Assembly: GCF_008122265.1 (NCBI RefSeq)
Contig: NZ_CP043042.1
Coordinates: 3,968,001 to 4,032,000 of the forward strand
Source: Marinobacter fonticola
GTDB taxonomy: Bacteria > Pseudomonadota > Gammaproteobacteria > Pseudomonadales > Oleiphilaceae
Direction of reading: 5' to 3'
Length of the DNA stretch: 64,000 nucleotides
A model generated the notes under the pieces. The model was not told the DNA's origin. It searched no databases and saw nothing but the letters and a program-made list of their open reading frames with translations. Below, one piece after another: positions 37,538 to 47,081 of this stretch; the stretch's first letter is position 1, and each line of letters opens with the position of its first letter. Position numbers and translations under genes: made by a program.

Positions 37538-39079
37538 TTACTGCGTAACAGACGATCCGTTACCGTTACCTAAAAACAAGCGATAAGCCTCATTATCGGT
37601 CACATTCTCGTAGCGGAAGCCCACCTTATCGAGCATCTGGGTGAAGGCGCCGATTTCATGGTCTTCCACCTGCGCGCCCATGAGCACCCGGCTATAGGCC
37701 GCACCGTGGTTGCGATAGTGAAACATGGAAATATTCCAGCGCGTGCCCAGGGACATCAGAAACTTCAGCAAGGCGCCCGGGCGCTCCGGGAACTCGAACT
37801 GAAACACCTTCTCGTTGTGAATGCTCGGCGCGTGACCGCCCACCATATGGCGAATATGCTGCTTCGCGATATCGCTGTCGGTCAGATCAATCACGGGATA
37901 GCCGCCATCGCGCAGGTCCTGAACCAGCTCGTCACGCCCCAGCCCACCGGATTGGATATGGATACCGACGAAGATTCGCGCCTCGTCGCCGTCGGAATAC
38001 CGGTAATTGAACTCGGTAATGCTGCGCTTGTGCAGGGCATTGATGAATGACTTGAAGCTGCCCGGGCGCTCCGGAATGGTCACGGCCAGAATCGCTTCGC
38101 GCTGCTCGCCAATTTCCGTGCGCTCGGAAATGTAACGCAACCGATCGAAATTCATGTTGGCGCCGCTAAGGATACCCGCCAGGTTCTGGCCGACGATTTC
38201 TTCGCGCTGAATGTACTTTTTGATGCCCGCCACGGCGAGCGCACCGGCCGGCTCGCAGATAGAACGGGTGTCGTCGAACACGTCCTTGATGGCTGCACAG
38301 ATTTCATCGGTGCTGACCGTCACTACCTCGTCCACAGTCTCCTTGCAAACATCCCAGGTATTCTCGCCAATTTGCTTGACGGCCACGCCGTCGGCAAAAA
38401 TACCCACCTCGTCGAGGATCACCCGCTCGCCGGCTTCAAGCGCCGCCTGCAGACAGTTGGAGTCTTCCGGTTCCACCCCGATTATCCGCGTGTCCGGGCG
38501 CAAGTATTTGATATAGGCTGCCATGCCCGCAATCAGACCGCCGCCACCTACCGGAATGAATACAGCGTGCAGGGGCTTGGTGAATTGCCACAGCAGTTCC
38601 ATGGCCACGGTGCCCTGGCCGGCAATGACGTCGGGATGATCATAGGGCGGAATGTAGGTAAGCCCCTGCTTTTCCATCAGCTCTTTGGCGTGGGCTGCGG
38701 CCTCGTCAAAAGCATCCCCCTTGAGCACAACCTTGGCGCCGCGGTCGCGCACCGACTTCACCTTGATCTCGGGCGTCGTCTGGGGCATCACGATCACCGC
38801 TTTGATACCCAGCTCCTGGGCCGCCATGGCGACGCCCTGGGCATGGTTACCCGCGGAGGCGCAAATCACGCCTTTGTTTCTCGCTTCTTCTGTGAGATGG
38901 GCAATCGCGTTGTAGGCGCCACGGCACTTGAACGAGAACACCGGCTGCAGATCTTCCCGCTTCAGAATAATGTGATTATTGAACCGCTTGGACAGGTTAC
39001 GGGCATGAGTCAGCGGCGATTCGATCGCCACATCGTAGACTCGGGCATCGAGTATTTTCTTGATGTAGCGCTGTGGCAT
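37538..39079 (-). CDS. ilvA: Threonine ammonia-lyase, biosynthetic
   Basis: This 513-residue PLP enzyme (E. coli IlvA has 514) deaminates threonine to 2-oxobutanoate, the first step of isoleucine synthesis. The PLP lysine lies in SFKCRGAYN, and the phosphate loop is GGGGLIAGMA. Two C-terminal ACT-like regulatory domains (VTIPERPGSFKSFINAL and FEFPERPGALLKFLMSL) indicate allosteric feedback by isoleucine and valine. The ATG at 39079 (MPQRYIKKIL) was chosen for its AAGGGA at 8 bases; upstream in-frame ATGs at 39112 and 39178 lack one. Confidence 0.96.
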   Translation of the reverse strand: MPQRYIKKILDARVYDVAIESPLTHARNLSKRFNNHIILKREDLQPVFSFKCRGAYNAIAHLTEEARNKGVICASAGNHAQGVAMAAQELGIKAVIVMPQTTPEIKVKSVRDRGAKVVLKGDAFDEAAAHAKELMEKQGLTYIPPYDHPDVIAGQGTVAMELLWQFTKPLHAVFIPVGGGGLIAGMAAYIKYLRPDTRIIGVEPEDSNCLQAALEAGERVILDEVGIFADGVAVKQIGENTWDVCKETVDEVVTVSTDEICAAIKDVFDDTRSICEPAGALAVAGIKKYIQREEIVGQNLAGILSGANMNFDRLRYISERTEIGEQREAILAVTIPERPGSFKSFINALHKRSITEFNYRYSDGDEARIFVGIHIQSGGLGRDELVQDLRDGGYPVIDLTDSDIAKQHIRHMVGGHAPSIHNEKVFQFEFPERPGALLKFLMSLGTRWNISMFHYRNHGAAYSRVLMGAQVEDHEIGAFTQMLDKVGFRYENVTDNEAYRLFLGNGNGSSVTQ

Positions 39080-39288
39080 GGGGCATTTCCCTTCTGGGTT
39101 TGCGTCAGTCATCGTGAGCTTGGGGTTTCGGAGCGCGAAAACCCTCAAGTCTAAGGAGTTTGGCGGCGCTACGTCCACTCATTCATTGTACTGGGCACGC
39201 CTCAGGCTTTTCCTGTATGACCGGCCTTTGCCCGGCTATACTGTGAGCCCTTCTTCGACATCCATCGAGATACCCTTCCGAGGACGCT

Positions 39289-39960
39289 ATGACTCAGGAC
39301 GAACTCAAACAGGCCGTGGCCCAGGCGGCCATCGACATTCTCCGCCCGCAGCTCGATCCGGATAGCGTGATCGGCGTCGGCACCGGCAGCACCGCCAACT
39401 TCTTTATCGACCTCTTGGCGGCATTGAAAACCGAGTTCGACGGCGCAGTCGCCAGCTCCGATGCCACCGCCGAACGCCTGAAGAAACACGGCATTCCGGT
39501 CTACGACCTCAATGCAGCATCCCATCTTGAGTTCTACATCGACGGCGCGGACGAAACCAATGAACACCTGGAGCTGATCAAGGGTGGCGGCGCGGCCCTC
39601 ACCCGGGAAAAGGTCGTGGCGGCCGTTGCCAAGACGTTTATCTGTATCGCCGACGAGTCCAAGAAAGTGGGCGTGCTGGGCGAATTTCCCCTGCCGGTGG
39701 AAGTCATTCCCATGGCCCGCAGCCATGTGGGCCGGGAGATTGTCAAATTGGGGGGCGACCCGGTCTACCGCGAGGGCGTGAAAACCGATAACGGCAACAT
39801 CATCATCGATGTGCACAATATGAGCATCGACAATCCGATTGAGCTGGAAGCGAAGTTGAACCAGATTGTGGGCGTGGTGACCAATGGCCTGTTTGCGCAG
39901 CGGCCGGCGGACATTTTGCTGTTGGGTACTGCAAACGGGGTAGAGACAGTGAAACGTTGA
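39289..39960 (+). CDS. rpiA: Ribose-5-phosphate isomerase A
   Basis: This 223-residue enzyme interconverts ribose-5-phosphate and ribulose-5-phosphate in the pentose phosphate pathway. It has [53 protein letters not shown] and [11 protein letters not shown]. It is divergent from ilvA with a 209-bp shared promoter region; the ilvA-rpiA arrangement is conserved in many gammaproteobacteria. Confidence 0.97.
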   Translation: MTQDELKQAVAQAAIDILRPQLDPDSVIGVGTGSTANFFIDLLAALKTEFDGAVASSDATAERLKKHGIPVYDLNAASHLEFYIDGADETNEHLELIKGGGAALTREKVVAAVAKTFICIADESKKVGVLGEFPLPVEVIPMARSHVGREIVKLGGDPVYREGVKTDNGNIIIDVHNMSIDNPIELEAKLNQIVGVVTNGLFAQRPADILLLGTANGVETVKR

Positions 39961-40078
39961 TGGGACAAGCGATCTGGTCCCAAGTCTATCGGTAGAATGT
40001 AGCCGACGCTTCAGCTTCGGAGGGGCCGACCAGGCCCCTGAGCTTTATCGGCAGGCCTGCGCCCTGCTCGGAAGCTAA

Positions 40079-40220
40079 AGAGGGTGTTGCAAAACGTAGC
40101 GAGCGAAGGCCAGGCAAGGCGGAAATTCGCGAAAAAGCGCAGTTTACTGATAGTAAATGAGCATTTTGAGCGAATTTCCAACGCCGCATGGCCGAGCGCA
40201 GTAGTTTTGCAACACCCTCT
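40079..40220. repeat. 142-bp MITE-like element with perfect 17-bp terminal inverted repeats
   Basis: AGAGGGTGTTGCAAAAC opens the element and its exact complement GTTTTGCAACACCCTCT closes it. The inside is also an imperfect palindrome centred near TTTACTGATAGTAAAT, so the whole RNA could fold into one long hairpin. It contains no coding capacity. It lies between the convergent rpiA and biotin-carboxylase genes and could end transcription from both sides. Confidence 0.9.
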
Positions 40221-40247
40221 AAAGCGTCCGCTACATTGGCCGGCTGA

Positions 40248-42050
40248 TCATGCCGGCTCGATTTCCATCAGCACCTCGGACGGCGTCACGCGGTCGCCTT
40301 TCTTGATGCAAACCTCGATCACCTTGCCGGAGACCGGGGCTTTCACCTCGGTTTCCATCTTCATCGCTTCGATGATCAGGACCGGCTTGCCTGCCTCGAC
40401 CGAGTCGCCTTCGTTCACCAGCACATCAACGATGTTGCCCGGCATGCTGGTGGTCACGTGGCCTTCCTTCGAGGCTTTGCCGCGCTTGCCACCACCACTT
40501 TCGCGTTCGAAATCACCAGTGGACTCCATGCTGATTTCTTCCGGCATGCCGTCGACGGTCATGTAGAAGCGACGCTCGTCCTCGCCCTTGGGGCTCACCC
40601 CGGTGACATGGATGTCGAAGGTTTCGCCATGGACCGTCACCTTGAACTCGGTGGAAATCGCACCGGCAGCGCCCGCTTCAGGCTTCGGCTCCAGTGGCTC
40701 CGGCTTGAGAGTACCGTCCTTGCGCTGCTCCAGGAACTGGCGCGCCTGGTCCGGGAACATGGCATAAGTGAGTACATCTTCCTCGGATTCGGCCAGATCG
40801 CCGATCTGATCCTTGAGGGTATGGAACTCACGCTTGAGCAAGTTCGCGGGACGCTCGTCAATCAGCTCCTCGTTGCCCACCGCACGCTTCTGCAGTTGCG
40901 CATCGACTTCGCCCGGCGCAGCGCCGTACCAGCCCTGCAGGTACTTCTTCACCTCGTTGGTGATGTTCTCGTAACGCTTACCGGACAGCACGTTCATTAC
41001 CGCCTGGGTCCCCACGATCTGCGACGTCGGCGTTACCAGCGGCGGGTAACCCAGGTCCTTGCGCACCCGCGGAATCTCGGCAAAGACGTCGCGAATTTTA
41101 TCCAAGGCGCCTTGCTCTTTGAGCTGGTTGGCCAGGTTGGACATCATGCCACCCGGCACTTGGGAGAGCAGGACCGCCGTATCCACGCCGTTATACTCGC
41201 TTTCGAACTGATGGTACTTCTTACGCACTTCGCGGAAGTGGCTGGTGAGTTCGTCCAGCAGTTCCAGGTCCAGATCCACCTGATAGCCGGCATCCTTAAG
41301 GGCTGCCACGACCGACTCGGTGGGCGGATGACTGGTACCGCCCGCAAAGGCGGACAGCGCCGTGTCGATGTGATCGACACCGGCATCCAACGCCGCCCAC
41401 TGACACATGGTGGCCATGCCGGAGGTATAGTGCGAGTGCAGGAACACCGGCAGCGACAACTCCTTCTTCAGGGCGCTGACCAGGTCATGGGTGGCTGTGG
41501 GTGTGAGCAGGCCCGCCATATCCTTGATGGCGATACTGTCGACGCCCATATCGGCCATTTCTTTCGCCTGCTTCAGGAACAGATCAGTGCCGTGGACCGG
41601 GCTGACGGTGTAGCAAAGGGTACCCTGAGCATGCTTACCGGCCTTCTTGACCGCCTTGATGCTGGTTTCCAGATTGCGCACGTCGTTTAGCGCGTCGAAG
41701 ATCCGGAACACATCGATACCGTTATCCGCCGCTTTTTGGCAGAAGGCTTCCACCACGTCATCGGCATAATGCCGGTAGCCCAGCAAGTTCTGTCCACGCA
41801 GCAGCATTTGCAGCCGGGTGTTCGGCAAGGCCTCACGCAGTTGACGCAGGCGCTCCCAAGGGTCTTCCTTGAGGAAGCGGACACAGGCATCAAAGGTGGC
41901 ACCGCCCCAGCATTCCAGCGACCAGTAACCGGCCCTGTCGAGCTTGTCGCAGGCGGGCAGCATATCTTCGGTGCGCATACGGGTGGCGATGAGGGACTGG
42001 TGGGCGTCCCGCAGAATGACATCAGTGATTTCAATTTTACGCTTGGTCAT
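40248..42050 (-). CDS. Pyruvate carboxylase subunit B / oxaloacetate decarboxylase alpha-type protein
   Basis: This 600-residue protein has an N-terminal carboxyltransferase barrel (VILRDAHQSLIATRMRTEDM, LECWGGATFDACVRFL, VNDVRNL-like LNDVRNLETS), a conserved carboxylase domain and a C-terminal biotinyl domain with EAMKMETEV. It directly follows a biotin carboxylase subunit and no oadB/oadG-type membrane subunits are near. A two-subunit pyruvate carboxylase as in Pseudomonas is therefore more likely than a sodium-pumping decarboxylase. It would make oxaloacetate from pyruvate. The start ATG at 42050 is used rather than the longer frame to 42086. Confidence 0.9.
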   Translation of the reverse strand: MTKRKIEITDVILRDAHQSLIATRMRTEDMLPACDKLDRAGYWSLECWGGATFDACVRFLKEDPWERLRQLREALPNTRLQMLLRGQNLLGYRHYADDVVEAFCQKAADNGIDVFRIFDALNDVRNLETSIKAVKKAGKHAQGTLCYTVSPVHGTDLFLKQAKEMADMGVDSIAIKDMAGLLTPTATHDLVSALKKELSLPVFLHSHYTSGMATMCQWAALDAGVDHIDTALSAFAGGTSHPPTESVVAALKDAGYQVDLDLELLDELTSHFREVRKKYHQFESEYNGVDTAVLLSQVPGGMMSNLANQLKEQGALDKIRDVFAEIPRVRKDLGYPPLVTPTSQIVGTQAVMNVLSGKRYENITNEVKKYLQGWYGAAPGEVDAQLQKRAVGNEELIDERPANLLKREFHTLKDQIGDLAESEEDVLTYAMFPDQARQFLEQRKDGTLKPEPLEPKPEAGAAGAISTEFKVTVHGETFDIHVTGVSPKGEDERRFYMTVDGMPEEISMESTGDFERESGGGKRGKASKEGHVTTSMPGNIVDVLVNEGDSVEAGKPVLIIEAMKMETEVKAPVSGKVIEVCIKKGDRVTPSEVLMEIEPA

Positions 42051-42063
42051 ACAATGACTCCCA

Positions 42064-43485
42064 TCAGATTCCGGCCTGGGCGGCAATCGCGGCGGCTATG
42101 GCGGCGGCGAACGATTCCGGACGCTTCTTGATGCTGTAATTGATCAATTCCGGATGCTCTTCCACAAATCCAGTATTGAACGAAGCAGCCCTGAACTCCG
42201 GATGGCTGAGGATTTCCAGGTAATAAGGGATGGTGGTCTTGATGCCATAGATCCCCATATCCTTGAGTGCACGCTGGGAACGTTCCAGCAACTCGTCCCA
42301 ATCCATGGCCGAGACGATCAGCTTGGCGCACATAGAATCGTAGTACGGTGGAATTTCGTAGCCGGTGTAAATGGCTGCGTCCGTCCGTACACCGGGTCCG
42401 CCCGGCGAGTAGTACCGGGTGATCTGACCGAAACTGGGCAGGAAGTTGTTCTTCGGATCCTCGGCGTTAATACGGAACTGCGCGGCATAACCCCGGTAGC
42501 TGATATCTTCCTGGGCGAATCGCAGCTTCGCACCGCCAGCAATGCGGATCTGCTCCTTAACGATGTCCACGCCGGTGATCTGCTCGGAGATGGTGTGCTC
42601 CACCTGCACCCGAGTGTTCATTTCCATGAAGTAGAAGTCGTCCTTGTCGTCGAGCAGGAACTCGACGGTGCCAGCATTCTCGTAACCGGTTTCCTTGGAT
42701 ACACGCACCGCCAGATCGCCGATGTACTCCCGCTGCTCGTCGCTGAGCTGGGGCGACGGCGCCAGCTCTATCAGCTTCTGGTTACGGCGCTGGATGGAGC
42801 AGTCCCGCTCGTACAGGTGGATAACGTTACCGTGGCTATCCGCCAGTACCTGGACTTCGATGTGGCGCGGGTTGACGATGCACTTCTCCAGAAACACATC
42901 GGCGCTGCCGAAGGCTTTGCTGGCTTCGGAAATCACCCGTTTGTAATTCTGGCGCAGACTTTCTTCATCGTCGCAGCGCCGGATACCGCGTCCGCCACCA
43001 CCGGAGGTGGCCTTGAGCATCACCGGGTAGCCGATGGATTCGGCCTGTTTGACCGCGTCCTCGACATCTTCCAGGTTGCCTTCAGAGCCCGGCGTAACCG
43101 GCACGCCCGCGTTGACTGCGGTCTGCCGCGCATGGGTCTTGTCGCCCATGGACTCGATCACTTCCGCAGAAGGACCGATGAAGCGGATCCCCCGCTCCTT
43201 GCAGACCGCCGCCAGGGTGGCGTTCTCGGACAGGAAACCGTAGCCCGGATGCAGCGCATCGCAGCCGGTTTCCACAGCCAAGTTCACGATGTGATGGGGA
43301 TTGAGGTACCCCGTCAGTGGATCCTCACTGATCCGGTGCGCTTCATCCGCTTTTTTGACATGTAGGGAATAACGGTCGGCTTCGGAATAGATAGCCACAG
43401 CCTTGACGCCCAATTCCTGGCAGGCGCGGGCTATCCGGACCGCAATCTCACCGCGATTGGCGATGAGCACTTTCTTAATCGTCAT
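42064..43485 (-). CDS. Biotin carboxylase subunit of pyruvate carboxylase (subunit A)
   Basis: This 473-residue ATP-grasp enzyme has [47 protein letters not shown] and [19 protein letters not shown]. It carboxylates the biotin of the partner encoded 13 bp downstream. It is a paralogue of AccC at 53803; the longer C-terminus and the pairing with the carboxyltransferase-biotinyl subunit mark it as PycA-type. First gene of the two-gene operon; its 329-bp upstream region is shared with a divergent acyl-CoA dehydrogenase gene. Confidence 0.92.
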   Translation of the reverse strand: MTIKKVLIANRGEIAVRIARACQELGVKAVAIYSEADRYSLHVKKADEAHRISEDPLTGYLNPHHIVNLAVETGCDALHPGYGFLSENATLAAVCKERGIRFIGPSAEVIESMGDKTHARQTAVNAGVPVTPGSEGNLEDVEDAVKQAESIGYPVMLKATSGGGGRGIRRCDDEESLRQNYKRVISEASKAFGSADVFLEKCIVNPRHIEVQVLADSHGNVIHLYERDCSIQRRNQKLIELAPSPQLSDEQREYIGDLAVRVSKETGYENAGTVEFLLDDKDDFYFMEMNTRVQVEHTISEQITGVDIVKEQIRIAGGAKLRFAQEDISYRGYAAQFRINAEDPKNNFLPSFGQITRYYSPGGPGVRTDAAIYTGYEIPPYYDSMCAKLIVSAMDWDELLERSQRALKDMGIYGIKTTIPYYLEILSHPEFRAASFNTGFVEEHPELINYSIKKRPESFAAAIAAAIAAQAGI

Positions 43486-43737
43486 TTTGTGGTGCTCCCT
43501 GTCATCCGTCAGGAAGTTGTTTTATCCGGGCAGAATGCCCTTCCCCGAACGCGAAGAGGATCGTCGACAGCGTCGCAGCGCTACCGAGGACATCTCTGAG
43601 TCGTTGCTGTCCGGGGCACCTGTACTACTCCTGTACCACTCTAACGCATCTGGTTAGTGAGGCGTAGAGAAGCGCCAACACTCTATCCATCACCCGGAAC
43701 CCCGGCCAGAGAAGACTTGACCCAGATCAGGTTGCTT

Positions 43738-43755
43738 ACCAAGCGCTTGCTTGGT
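43738..43755. promoter_or_regulatory. Palindromic operator candidate upstream of the acyl-CoA dehydrogenase
   Basis: ACCAAGC and GCTTGGT form perfect 7-bp arms around GCTT, 60 bp before the acyl-CoA dehydrogenase start. The form resembles operators of TetR-family regulators of fatty-acid metabolism, but the regulator cannot be identified. The rest of the 329-bp interval shows no gene. Confidence 0.5.
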
Positions 43756-43814
43756 TTTTACCAATCAGCCACACTCATGCCTTCACAATAATTCCGCAAA
43801 GGATAGGTGGATTT

Positions 43815-44957
43815 ATGCTGACCGATTACTTCACCGAGACCCACGATCAGGCCCGGCAGACTGCTCGCAAGTTCGTCAGCACCCATGTGCTGCCTCATAT
43901 CGACGAATGGGAGGAAGCCGGCGAGTTTCCACGGGACATCTATCGCCTTGCCGGCGACGCCGGCCTGCTCGGCGCCGGATACCCCGAGGCACTCGGCGGC
44001 CACAGCGAGGGCGATGTCTTTCTGAAAGTTGTCATCAGCGAGGAGTTGATGCGCTCCACCTCGGGCGGTTTCGTCGCTGGCATGGGGTCGCTGGATATCG
44101 GCCTGCCTCCGGTCGTGCGCTGGGCCCGTCCCGAAATCCGCGAGCAGATTGTGCCGCCGGTGCTGCGGGGCGAAAAGATCATGGCGCTGGCCGTTACTGA
44201 ACCCGCTGGCGGCTCGGACGTGGCCAACCTGAAAACCCACGCCGTCCGGGATGGCGACCACTATGTCGTCAACGGCAGTAAAACTTTCATCACCAGCGGC
44301 CATCGCGCCGACCACTACACGGTCGCAGTTCGTACCGGCGAACCCGGTCACGGCGGTATCAGCTTGCTGCTGATCGACCGCGATACGCCCGGCTTTGTCC
44401 GCGGCCGCAAGCTGAAAAAGATGGGCTGGTGGGCCAGCGATACCGCCGAGCTTTTCTTCGAGGATTGCCGGGTGCCCGCTGAACGCCTGATTGGTAGCGA
44501 GAACGGCGGTTTCGTCGCAATCATGACCAACTTTCTGTCCGAGCGGTTGATGCTCGCTATTATGGGTTACATGACCGCCGAGATTGCTCTGGAAGCCGCT
44601 CTCACCTACTGTCGTTCCCGCGAGGCGTTCGGCCGTTCGCTGACCGGCTTCCAGGTCACCCGCCACAAGCTGGTGGAGATGGCCACCCAGGTGGATATCG
44701 CGCGGGAATATACTTATCGGTGCGCTGCCCTGATGCAGGCCGGCAAGAGCCCGGTTAAGCAGGTCGCCATGGCCAAGAACTTTGCTGCAGATGTTTGCGA
44801 AAATGTCACCCGCGAGGCCATCCAGCTTCACGGCGGCATGGGATACATGCGGGAAGCCATGGTCGAACGGCTGCACCGTGATGGCAAACTGCTGTCCATC
44901 GGCGGCGGCACCACGGAAATCATGAAGGAATTGATCGGTAAGCAAATGGGACTTTGA
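43815..44957 (+). CDS. Acyl-CoA dehydrogenase, LCAD/IVD-like
   Basis: This 380-residue FAD enzyme has the family signatures ALAVTEPAGGSDVANLKT and QLHGGMGYMREAMVERLHRDGKLL. The C-terminal loop reads GGGTTEIMKELI, so the catalytic Glu of the medium/short-chain type (YEGT) is absent. As in long-chain and isovaleryl-CoA dehydrogenases, the base is expected in the earlier helix (AREYTYRC region). It should perform the alpha-beta dehydrogenation step of fatty-acid or branched-chain catabolism. AAAGGA with a short spacer precedes the ATG. Confidence 0.93.
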   Translation: MLTDYFTETHDQARQTARKFVSTHVLPHIDEWEEAGEFPRDIYRLAGDAGLLGAGYPEALGGHSEGDVFLKVVISEELMRSTSGGFVAGMGSLDIGLPPVVRWARPEIREQIVPPVLRGEKIMALAVTEPAGGSDVANLKTHAVRDGDHYVVNGSKTFITSGHRADHYTVAVRTGEPGHGGISLLLIDRDTPGFVRGRKLKKMGWWASDTAELFFEDCRVPAERLIGSENGGFVAIMTNFLSERLMLAIMGYMTAEIALEAALTYCRSREAFGRSLTGFQVTRHKLVEMATQVDIAREYTYRCAALMQAGKSPVKQVAMAKNFAADVCENVTREAIQLHGGMGYMREAMVERLHRDGKLLSIGGGTTEIMKELIGKQMGL

Positions 44958-45141
44958 CAGATCGTCAACGCGAGTTCCTGCAGGAGACGATGTACCTAAG
45001 CGTGGAGAGGTATCCACGCCTGGAAAGAGGTCAACGCCTAAATAAGGGGCCGTCACGGGTCAGATCACCTTTGCGGTCAGGGCGACCGGGGTCCGTCGTC
45101 ACGCGTGCAGTTCCGGTAGCGCCCGAAGACTAGTTAGTGCA

Positions 45142-45678
45142 CTAGGCCTTCGGGGCGCTTACTTCAGCACCTTCGCTCTCGTCGTTAGACGCTCGATCCA
45201 TGGCAGCCTCTTCGTCGCCCGGTTCGCCATCATCCATAATGTTGCCCACTTTGAGGAAGGCGATACCACTCTGAATCAACATTTGACGCATGCGAGGATC
45301 GCTATGCTCTGTCACGCCCAGCGCAAATGCGATCAAGACCGCTTCCCAGGGATTCTTGGTGATCAGCTTACGGAATGCGTTTGCCGGCGATACGCCACCC
45401 TCTTTACCATCATCATCGGCGCCTTCACCGGAACTCTTGTTCGGCTGACGAAGCACACAGTAAAAGAAGATACCCAGCAACAGAAAACAAACGAAGCCGG
45501 TGATACCGTAGGCGCCTGCCTCGCCCACCCAGGGCGAGAGGCCAAGCGTGGCGGCCTTGAGAAGCATCACAAAGCCGCCAATTATTAGGGCGCTAAGCAG
45601 CACAAAGCCCAGCACCGCCCCAATAAAGGCGGCAAGAGCCTTGCGCAGAAGCGCCTTGATATCGCCAGGACTGATCAT
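45142..45678 (-). CDS. YqjE-like / holin-superfamily III membrane protein
   Basis: This 178-residue protein has two membrane helices (AFIGAVLGFVLLSALIIGGFVML and GITGFVCFLLLGIFFYCVL), an acidic linker and an amphipathic segment (ITKNPWEAVLIAFALGV) reminiscent of YqjE-type partners of YqjD. A long acidic tail follows. It starts directly after the DUF883 protein stop, implying co-translation. Function is unknown; association with the ribosome-binding membrane protein encoded upstream is inferred. The 184 bp after its stop contain a possible hairpin (arms near 45119 and 45147) and no gene. Confidence 0.65.
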   Translation of the reverse strand: MISPGDIKALLRKALAAFIGAVLGFVLLSALIIGGFVMLLKAATLGLSPWVGEAGAYGITGFVCFLLLGIFFYCVLRQPNKSSGEGADDDGKEGGVSPANAFRKLITKNPWEAVLIAFALGVTEHSDPRMRQMLIQSGIAFLKVGNIMDDGEPGDEEAAMDRASNDESEGAEVSAPKA

Positions 45679-46002
45679 CTAGCGATCAAGCAACTTACCG
45701 ACCACCAGACCGACTAAGAACATGATGACCACACTGAGGAAAGGGCGCTCCTCGATTTTGTGCTCTACGTCATGATAGGCCTTGCTGCCAGCATCCCGTG
45801 CGCGATTCAATGCTTCGTCTCCGCGCTCCCGTGCATGGCGGAGTGCGTCTCGGCTTTCCTTGCGAATTTCATCGCGCAAGCTGCTGATATTGCTTTTCTG
45901 GCCGTCAGCCACGGCGCGGCTCAACTTGGCGAGATCGTCACGCAGGAGCTGAAGATCTTCTTTTACGTGTCTGTAATCGTCCTGTGTATTCTTGGCTTCC
46001 AT
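45679..46002 (-). CDS. DUF883 (ElaB/YqjD) family tail-anchored protein
   Basis: This 107-residue protein has a long charged helix (IRKESRDALRHARERGDEAL) and one C-terminal membrane helix (FLSVVIMFLVGLVVGKLL). This matches ElaB/YqjD, which bind ribosomes to the inner membrane in stationary phase in E. coli. The next gene in the pair encodes a YqjE-like membrane protein. Confidence 0.9.
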   Translation of the reverse strand: MEAKNTQDDYRHVKEDLQLLRDDLAKLSRAVADGQKSNISSLRDEIRKESRDALRHARERGDEALNRARDAGSKAYHDVEHKIEERPFLSVVIMFLVGLVVGKLLDR

Positions 46003-46303
46003 GGTGTGACTCCTTGTATTTGGACATACCTGGCTTTAAAGCAGACTCTGAGAAGCATATTCACGGACAGGCGATGATTCGGGGCGAGGCCAGTTCCCAG
46101 CTCCCGGTCGATCCTGCCGTCGCTGCACATCTGGTCTGACTACAACCCCCTAAACAGATACGTCGGCGAAACCATTCCGGAAACGCACGACCGCACCGTA
46201 GGGACAGACAAATTAACTCTAGCACACTGAGGCGCCGGCGCTAGATTCATGACCGTACTGTCATGCGACGGATCGTAAAGCCGCCGTTAATTTGAAGGTA
46301 TAT

Positions 46304-46332
46304 TTCACCCCTCACGGGACGATGGGTATAAT
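46304..46332 (+). promoter_or_regulatory. Promoter of ppa
   Basis: TTCACC (46304-46309) and a perfect TATAAT (46327-46332) are spaced by 17 bp, 55 bp before the ppa start codon. The remaining 300 bp of this interval back to 46003 show no gene. Confidence 0.6.
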
Positions 46333-46387
46333 CCGTCACCATTCACGTTTGCACGATTCCATTCACGACCATTAGGAAGGACGCTTC

Positions 46388-46918
46388 ATGAACATCGACA
46401 ACATTCCTCCCGGAAAGAATCCCCCCGAGGACATTAACGTCCTGATCGAGATCCCGGCCAATGCCTCTTCGCCGATCAAGTACGAAGTCGACAAGGACAT
46501 GGGCGCGGTTGTCGTCGACCGTTTCATGGCGACGCCGATGTTCTACCCGGCCAATTACGGCTTTATCCCCAACACCCTGGCTGACGACGGCGATCCACTG
46601 GATGTTCTGGTGGTCACGCCTTACCCGATCATGCCAGGTTGCGTCATCCGCTGCCGGCCGGTGGGCGTGCTGAACATGGAAGACGAAGCCGGCGGCGATG
46701 CCAAGCTGGTCGCCGTGCCGCACGATAAGGTCTGCGCCCAGTACAAGGACATCCAGGACGTGGAGGATCTGCCGGAGCTACTGCGTAATCAGATCCAGCA
46801 CTTCTTCGAGAACTACAAGGATCTGGAAGCTGGCAAATGGGTCAAAGTTGAAGGCTGGGACAATGCCGCGGCTGCGCGCCAGGCGGTTGAAGCGTCAGTG
46901 GCAGCCTACAAGAAGTAA
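46388..46918 (+). CDS. ppa: Inorganic pyrophosphatase (type I)
   Basis: This 176-residue soluble pyrophosphatase has the family signature [10 protein letters not shown] near residues 66-75 holding the Mg-binding aspartates, plus [17 protein letters not shown] and [12 protein letters not shown]. It hydrolyses pyrophosphate to drive biosynthetic reactions. It is a single-gene unit with its own promoter and a strong terminator. Confidence 0.98.
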   Translation: MNIDNIPPGKNPPEDINVLIEIPANASSPIKYEVDKDMGAVVVDRFMATPMFYPANYGFIPNTLADDGDPLDVLVVTPYPIMPGCVIRCRPVGVLNMEDEAGGDAKLVAVPHDKVCAQYKDIQDVEDLPELLRNQIQHFFENYKDLEAGKWVKVEGWDNAAAARQAVEASVAAYKK

Positions 46919-46953
46919 TTGCGTTCACGCCGGCAAGTGCCGGCTGTTCGAAT

Positions 46954-46988
46954 AAAAAGGCAGCGATCCCGAGGATCGCTGCCTTTTT
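46954..46988. terminator. Strong intrinsic terminator after ppa
   Basis: A perfect 16-bp stem (AAAAAGGCAGCGATCC with its complement) encloses a 3-nt loop, followed by a T-tract on the plus strand and the matching run on the minus strand. It can stop both ppa and the converging minus-strand DUF2333 transcript. Confidence 0.93.
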
Positions 46989-47081
46989 ATAACCAGTAGG
47001 CCAAATTACGCTTTACGCTTTTAGGTGAACCTGACCTCCATCGATTGGCGATTCGACGACATTTAGCGTCCGCGCGTTCGA

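Noticed and set aside
40458..43365. Two plus-strand frames of 410 and 403 residues
   Set aside because: They are shadows of the two carboxylase subunit genes, which have unambiguous biotin and ATP-grasp motifs on the minus strand.
40248..43485. Sodium-pumping oxaloacetate decarboxylase
   Set aside because: The alpha-type subunit is present, but no OadB or OadG membrane subunit lies nearby and a biotin carboxylase subunit is paired with it. A pyruvate carboxylase is therefore the better reading.
43758..45056. A 432-residue minus-strand frame
   Set aside because: Antisense to the acyl-CoA dehydrogenase gene, with no family resemblance of its own.
45119..45157. Hairpin at the 3' end of the YqjE-like gene as a terminator
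   Set aside because: The arms GCGCCCGAAG and CTTCGGGGCGC pair imperfectly, one arm lies in the coding end, and no T-tract follows on the transcribed strand.
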